Shown in pieces: positions 58,134 through 64,000 of a DNA stretch of 64,000 nt (its first letter is position 1; every line of letters starts with the position of its first letter). The DNA is from Omphiscola glabra. Taxonomy: Eukaryota > Mollusca > Gastropoda > Lymnaeidae. A program made the position numbers and the translations under genes. Location: contig OZ024795.1 of NCBI GenBank assembly GCA_964017045.1, positions 52,096,350 through 52,160,349 of the forward strand. Direction: 5' to 3'. The notes under the pieces were generated by a model. That model made no database searches. It saw only the letters and a list, made by a program, of their open reading frames with translations, and had not been told where the DNA came from.

Positions 58134-58545
58134 AATGGCTCGCGATCAATGTATTGATCATTCTGGCTCCTATGCATGTAGAGGGGATTTGCAATGTTTG
58201 TGTGCCTGGTGTTGAAGAGGATATTTCACTGGTTGCAAGGGCTACGATTGGGCAGTACGATGACCTCCTGGTGTCTGTAAAAAAGCGCAAAACTTGAGTG
58301 GTATGGCCACGTGACAATAAAACAAGGGCTCACCAAAGAAATCATGCAGGGCACAACGAGAAGGGGGGGGGAAGAATGGGAAGACAGAGAAAACGATGGG
58401 AAGATAACATCAAAGAGTGGACGGGATTAAAACTAGGCGATGCTGTGCGTCGTGCAGAAGACCGAGAGGTATGGAGAAGGATAGTTTTCATGTCAGCTGT
58501 GGCGCCTCAACGGTCGAAGGACTACGGGACATGATGATGATGAAG
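58134..58545 (+). pseudogene. RTE-like non-LTR retrotransposon C-terminal tail, frameshifted
   Basis: An open segment INVLIILAPMHVEGI leads in frame to VEEDISLVARATIGQYDDLL and VSVKKRK. After a one-base shift it reads LEWYGHVT and KEIMQGTTRR. After a second shift in a G run it reads GRQRKRWEDNIKEWTGL and RAEDREVWRRIVFMSAVAPQ with a stop near 58532. The sequence then ends in atgatgatgatga, a short 3' tail repeat like those of RTE elements. At least two frameshifts make it dead. The same family gives the fragments at 924-980 and 3429-3485. Confidence 0.82.
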
Positions 58546-58661
58546 GGCTACTCAGGGAGGGTATCGTGAACTAAATTTACAGCCATACATACATAAGTAC
58601 ATAGCTAGAGAATTATTATTTGTGATCATTTTTTTAAAATATTGCTTAAATGTTCAAATCC

Positions 58662-58912
58662 CAATATGATACTATGCCCATATGATACTATGCCAATAAT
58701 GATACTATGCTAATATGATACTATGCCAATATGATACTATGCCAATATGATACTATGCCCATATGATACTATGCCCATATGATACTATGCCAATAATGAT
58801 ACTATGCTAATATGATACTATGCCAATATGATACTATGCCAATATGATACTATGCCCATATGATACTATGCCCATATGATACTATGCCAATAATGATACT
58901 ATGCTAATTGCC
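58662..58912. repeat. 16-bp tandem array with 97-bp higher-order period
   Basis: About 15 copies of atgatactatgccaat. The longer variant ccaataatgatac recurs at 58693, 58790 and 58887, each 97 bp apart. Confidence 0.93.
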
Positions 58913-58949
58913 TAAATTGTATCCTTTTAAACGTTCATCTCTCTCGTCT

Positions 58950-59635
58950 TGTATCTTTGTATCAATCCATCTATTCATCCATCCATCCATTTAACTTGAT
59001 ATCTAGTTATCTGTAATCTATCTATTTATCGTTCCATAAATCTATTTCTCCAGCTGCTTGTTATTTAGCTATCCATCTAGCTAGTAAGCTGTATATAAAA
59101 GACTATCTTTTTATCCTTCCATCTAGCTAGTAAGCTATATATAGTAAGCTATCTATTTATCTATTTATCCATCCATCTAGCTAGTAAGCTACCTGTAGTA
59201 AGCTATATATGTAATAAGCTATCTGTCATAAGCTATATATGTCGTAAGATATCTATAACTATAATCTATCTATTCATCTAGCTAGTAAGCTCTTTATAGT
59301 AAGCTTTCTGTAGTAAACTATCTATAATCTATCTATTCATCTAGCTAGTAAGCTCTTTATAGTAAGCTATCTGTAGTAAGCTATCTATAATCTATATATT
59401 CATCTAGCTAGTAAGCTCTTTATAGTGAGCTATCCATTTATTAAATGTTAATATATATCTACCAATATATATTAATCTATCCATTCATCCATCTGGCTAG
59501 TAAGCTATTCAAACTAAGATATATATAGTAAGCTATCTATAGTAAGTTATTTATAATCTATCTATCCATCTAGCTTGTAAGCTACATAAAGTAAGCTGTA
59601 TACAGCAAGCTATCTAGTTATCTATCTGTGTGTTT
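58950..59635. repeat. GATA/TATC-like simple sequence with agctagtaagcta motif
   Basis: Irregular atctatc repeats interleaved with catctagctagtaagctat units; heavily interrupted. Confidence 0.85.
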
Positions 59636-60112
59636 GTCTTTCTGTCGTGTCTGTCTCTCCTATCTATCATATCTATCTATCATCTATCTCTTTGCTCTCT
59701 CTCTCTCTCCTTTATTTCTTTCTCTCTTCATCTCATTATCTTTATCTGTCATCACTATTTCTATCTCTCATTCACTTTCTTCTCTATATATATTTATGTC
59801 TCATTTCTCTCTCTGTTAATCACTCTTTCTTTTTCTCTCTCTCAATCTCTCGTTCTCTCACTCTTTCTCTGTCTTACTCTCTCTTTCTGCGCGCGCTCTC
59901 TCTCTCTCTCTCTCTCTTTCTTTCTCTTTTTCCCCCGCCCTCGCAATCTCTCTTTCTCTCTCTCTCGCTTTGCGCTCGCTTTCTCTCACTCTCTTTCTCT
60001 CTCTTTTTATCTTTCTCCCTCTTTCTACCTCGCTCTCAATCTCTTTTTTCTCGCTCTTTCTCTTTCCAACCCCCAGCCCCCCCCCCCAAATCTCTCCCAC
60101 TCTCTCTATCCT
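59636..60112. repeat. Polypyrimidine (CT-rich) tract
   Basis: Nearly 480 bp of tctctctttct-like sequence with almost no purines on the plus strand. It gives stop-poor frames (133-164 codons, L/S/F only) that are not genes. Confidence 0.92.
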
Positions 60113-60127
60113 AGTCAATTATGACGT

Positions 60128-60300
60128 CATTGATCAAAACACAGACTGCGGCTGTAGCACTTTGAACACAGACTGCGGCTGTAGCACTTTGAGCACAAAC
60201 TGCTGCTGTAGCTCTTTGAACACAGACTGCGGCTGTAGCACTTTGAGCACAAACTGCTGCTGTAGCTCTTTGAACACAGACTGCGGCTGTAGCACTTTGA
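60128..60300. repeat. 27-bp tandem repeat
   Basis: About six copies of acagactgcggctgtagcac then tttga, alternating in part with aaactgctgctgtagctc. Confidence 0.93.
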
Positions 60301-60509
60301 CTTATAAGAGTTTGTTTATCTCATCAACCGTTCAGACTTGTCAGCTTCCATATATAAACTCTGTTTTGTGACGCCAATATTTCATTGTAAATGCCGAGAG
60401 CTCACTTTCCATTATGTAGGAGACATGGAGCTCAATCTGAAGTGAGCTCCGAGGATTGTTGTGTTGCGTTTGAAACAAAAATATGTAGAAACAGCACAAA
60501 TATAAGTGA

Positions 60510-60995
60510 CTATTTGCGCCATGACACGTACGTCTTAGTGACTAGTTGCGCCAAGACACAAACGTCTTAGTGACTATTTGCGCCATGACACGTACTTCTT
60601 AGTGACTAGTTGCGCCAAGACACGGACGTCTTAGTGACTAGTTGCGCCAAGACACGGACGTCTTAGTGAATAGTTGCGCCATGACACGGACGTCTTAATG
60701 ACTAGTTGCGCCAAGACACGGACATCTTAGTGAATAGTTGCGCCATGACACGGACGTCTTAATGACTAGTTGCACCATGACATGGACATCTTAGTGACTA
60801 GTTGCGCCAAGACACGGACATCTTAGTGAATAGTTGCGCCATGACACGGACGTCTTAATGACTAGTTGCACCATGACATGGACATCTTAGTGACTAGTTG
60901 CGCCATGACATGGACGTCTTAGTGACTAGTTGCGCCAAGACACGGACGTCGTATTGACTAGTTGCGCCAAGACACGGACGTCGTATTGACTAGTT
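60510..60995. repeat. 32-bp tandem array
   Basis: About 15 copies of gactagttgcgccaagacac then ggacgtcttagt, with ccatgac and aatagttg variants. Confidence 0.96.
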
Positions 60996-61014
60996 TCACC
61001 CATTCCTATGACCC

Positions 61015-61848
61015 CCCACAGACTAAGGTGCTTTCTCCCTTACTCCTACACAACACCTCGAAACCCCCACACACTAAGGTCCTTACTCCGACATAACACC
61101 TCGAAACCCCCACACACTTCGATCTTTTCTCCCTTACTCCGACATAACACCTCGAAACCCCCACACACTACGGTCTTTTCTCCCTTACTCCGACATAACA
61201 CCTCGAAACCCCCACACACTAAGGTCCTTACTCCGACATAAAACCTGGAAACCCCCACACACTACTGTCTTTTCTGCCTTACTCCGACATAACACCTCGA
61301 AACCCCCACACACTACGGTCTTTTCTCCCTTACTCCGACATAACACCTCGAAACCCCCACACACTACGGTCTTTTCTCCGTTACTCCGACATAACACCTC
61401 GAAACCCCCACACAATAAGGTCCTTACTCCTACACAACACCTCGAAACCCCCACACACTAAGGTCCTTACTCCGACATAACACCTCGAAACCCCCACACA
61501 CTACGGTCTTTTCTCCCTTACTCCGACACAACACCTCGAAACCCCCACACACTACGGTCTTTTCTCCCTTACTCCGACACAACACCTCGAAACCCTCACA
61601 CACTACGGTCTTTTCTCCCTTACTCCGACACAACACCTCGAAACCCCCACACACTACGGTCTTTTCTCCCTTACTCCGACACAACACCTCGAAACCCCCA
61701 CACACTACGGTCTTTTCTCCCTTACTCCGACACAACACCTCGAAACCCCCACACACTACGGTCTTTTCTCCCTTACTCCGACACAACACCTCGAAACCCC
61801 CACACACTACGGTCTTTTCTCCCTTACTCCGACACAACACCTCGAAAA
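61015..61848. repeat. 51-bp tandem array with shorter variants
   Basis: About 17-18 copies, cores cctcgaaacccccacacact and acggtcttttctcccttact. Some units lack the ttttctccc segment. The 51-bp unit is stop-free on the minus strand, giving spurious frames. Confidence 0.96.
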
Positions 61849-61974
61849 AACCCATTCCCCTTGCCCCCATACCCTCCACACACACACACATTTCTTAGTT
61901 TGTGCCACGGGGGGAAAATGTATATACAATGTTCAACCACATCGTTATGCGAACTTAGTTGGCATTTTGTTGTA

Positions 61975-62055
61975 AGATATTGATGATATTTCGTTTTGTT
62001 CTAAGAGATGACGTTTTGTTCTAAGAGATGACGTTTTGTTCTAAGAGATGACATA
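61975..62055. repeat. 20-bp tandem repeat
   Basis: Three to four copies of ttttgttctaagagatgacg. Confidence 0.9.
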
Positions 62056-63554
62056 AGTTTGTTCTAACATTGGCTCCTATTTCAATTACAAGGCAGTCTC
62101 CTTTGGTGAGTGGGTGGTGAGGCTATTTGCCCTCTCTACGCCTGCAGCTTCAAGTGAGCTGCTATGTCGAGACTTAACAACAAACTTGGGTTTTCACATA
62201 AAAATAAAGTTTGTTGGTTGGTTTTTTAAATAATTTTACACCGTCTCAGTGCCAACATCAAGCAGTATCGATACGTCTAGACTTCCTACAAACCAATATC
62301 GGATGCAACGATATGTGCTACTCTATAATCTATAGTCATGGATGCAGCGATACCCGGATTCCCCTCACTCAGTAGAGTGAAGACATTGACACAACTCACA
62401 TGTCCCTGTAATCCGATCTATAAAAAAAAAAGAAAAAACAGATCAGATTCTTATCATAACACTATGATGGAGGGCATTGCCTCCGAACGATCGTTTCACG
62501 TCTCATTACGCGTTGTCCGATGAAATCGTCCGAGTAAAATATGTAGAAAATACTCAGCTGCATCCCAAAACTCCTAAAAAAAATTTTTTTTCATTATTCA
62601 CTATGCATGTCCAAACCAACTCTGTATGCGGACGATGTACAGAAAGCATTTGATCTGCCGATCAATATAAAGATGGGTCGGCTGCACCGGTCAACTTTCG
62701 CACGCCTTCTGCGAGGGATAAATAAATAGGATTGCACTTTTTGCAAGCTGTCAATCCGCGCCGGCCGATGTTTTAGCATTCTGACGAGGCTGCAGCGTCA
62801 CCCTTGCAACGCGGCGGCCATGTCTCGCTTTCGCTGCAGAGACCCGCTTGTGTAGCCGGCCTAATTCGGCGTATGAGGACATGACAGGTGGCGTGCCTCT
62901 TTCTGGTATTACATGTCGCCGCCAACAGAAAGCCCGTCGATTCATTTTGGACAAGATAAGACGGTTTCATTTGATTTTTAAATTAGCAAATGTGAGGGGG
63001 GGGAGGTGCGTTTCAAGTGAAGCCAAAAGTTGTAATGTTGTACAGTCGATGGTTTCCATAAAAATATCAATAAATAGAAGCAAACGAGGATCTTTGTAAA
63101 CGAGGTATCATTTGTTGGATACTGTCATGGCTGACAATCGGGTTGGGGGCGCTGCAGTCGAGCCAATAGAAATACAAAAACGAAACGGATTAATGGAAGT
63201 GTTGGAAGGGGGATATGTATTTAAGGAATTTAGGTGCAAATAGATGTGTAGGGAATTTTTTTTTTTTTTAAGTAAACTCTATATGTTTTTTTAAGGGTTG
63301 TTGTTGTCGGGTGGGAGTAATGAGATTGTAGCTGTTAATACGTGTTGATAGCTTTCTGGGGAGGAGCGCAGTAGTTAGTTCACGTGCTGGCGAAACGGGG
63401 GAAGTTGGGAGAATGGGAAACGGAAGTGACGGGTCGCCCTCCTGTACGGAATATACGATTGTTTTTTTTTTAAATTTACAAAACTGTCCTATTCATGTAA
63501 CTAACAACGCTTCTTTTGTAAACAGATCTGTTTCACCGTCAGAGCCAACGAAGG
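62056..63554. other. Longest non-repetitive stretch, no recognised gene
   Basis: About 1.5 kb with no tandem repeat or transposon end recognised. Short frames at 62338-62523, 62594-62970 and 62848-63099 lack domains. A CpG-rich patch lies at 62755-62880. A small exon cannot be excluded, but none is supported. Confidence 0.45.
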
Positions 63555-64000
63555 CAGGGGCTGTGAGGTTGAACCCATCACAAAAAGGTTGGGGTTGTGA
63601 TGTTCAACCCATCGACACAAAGGCTGGTGTTGTGATGTTTAACCCATCGACACAAAGGCTGGGGTTGTGATGTTCAACCCATCGACACAAAGGCTGGGGT
63701 TGTGATGTTTAACCAATCGACACAAAGGCTGGTGTTGTGATGTTCAACCCATCGACACAAAGACTGGGGTTGTGATGTTCAACCCATCGACACAAAGACT
63801 GGTGTTGTGATGTTCAACCCATCGACACAAAGGTTGGTGTTGTGATGTTCAACCCATCGACACAAAGGCTGAGGTTTTCATGTTCAACCCATCGACACAA
63901 AGGCTGGGGTTGTGATGTTCAACCCATCGACACAAAGGCTGGGGTTGTGATGTTCAACCCATCGACACAAATGCAGGCGTTGTGATGTTCAACCCATCAC
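63555..64000. repeat. 35-bp tandem array, continuing past the window
   Basis: About 13 copies of aaaggctggggttgtgatgt then tcaacccatcgacac, still in register at the last base. Confidence 0.96.

Noticed and set aside
58131..58208. EGF-like reading DQCIDHSGSYACR, with a similar one at 1526-1585
   Set aside because: Substitutions between the copies are more conservative in another frame, which is continuous with the retrotransposon tail; no further EGF cysteines follow.
59630..60371. 133-164 codon serine/leucine/phenylalanine-rich frames
   Set aside because: They are translations of a CT-rich tract, which lacks stop codons by composition.

Overview
The window is eukaryotic, intergenic, repeat-dominated DNA. 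I see no intact protein-coding gene, no rRNA or tRNA gene, no CRISPR array and no bacterial features. Adding up my array boundaries, roughly 37 kb of the 64 kb (a little under 60%) is tandem repeat: more than 50 separate minisatellite or microsatellite arrays with unit lengths of 13 to 78 bp. The rest is decayed transposable elements and short unique stretches with long G/C or A homopolymers. The organism is an animal. Abundant short hAT elements closely resembling the SPIN family, together with decayed RTE/CR1-like non-LTR tails, fit a mollusc, and I lean to a heterobranch (pulmonate) gastropod because SPIN has been reported from a pond snail. This is an inference; other invertebrates are possible.

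Layout. 0-4.3 kb: a 20-21 bp satellite, present twice as a near-identical 1151-bp direct duplication 2505 bp apart, with a 21-bp array between. 4.3-16 kb: arrays of 53, 20, 32, 17, 47, 46, 78, 33, 71 and 42 bp units and two SPIN-like elements. 16-26 kb: two copies of a second hAT family, three SPIN-like copies (one truncated), arrays of 24 and 44 bp, a retroelement with two inverted copies, and 2.5 kb of a 13-bp satellite that matches that retroelement's 3' tail. 26-38 kb: arrays of 26, 18, 41, 21, 51, 18, 22, 19, 17, 20 and 29 bp, a dispersed repeat (DR-A), and a third hAT family. 38-49.5 kb: arrays of 38, 29, 31 (with a 310-bp higher-order repeat), 47, 31 (3.4 kb long) and 33 bp. 49.5-64 kb: another third-family hAT element, a 63-bp array lying inside the C-terminal coding tail of a dead non-LTR retrotransposon, arrays of 53, 19 and 55 bp, SPIN-like copies, a second non-LTR tail, simple-sequence tracts, then arrays of 27, 32, 51, 20 and 35 bp, the last running off the window.

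The main new observation is how these parts connect. In at least seven places the tandem unit is a piece of a transposable element or dispersed repeat, amplified in place: another copy in this window, or the element's own structure, carries the segment only once or in low number. The interiors of hAT elements, a retrotransposon reading frame, a retroelement 3' tail and two dispersed repeats have all given rise to minisatellites. In addition, all ten hAT target-site duplications I could read in three of the four families have TA at their centre (nnnTAnnn), the signature of the Buster group of hAT transposases.

The long open frames in the window (up to 742 codons) come from stop-free repeat units and are not genes.
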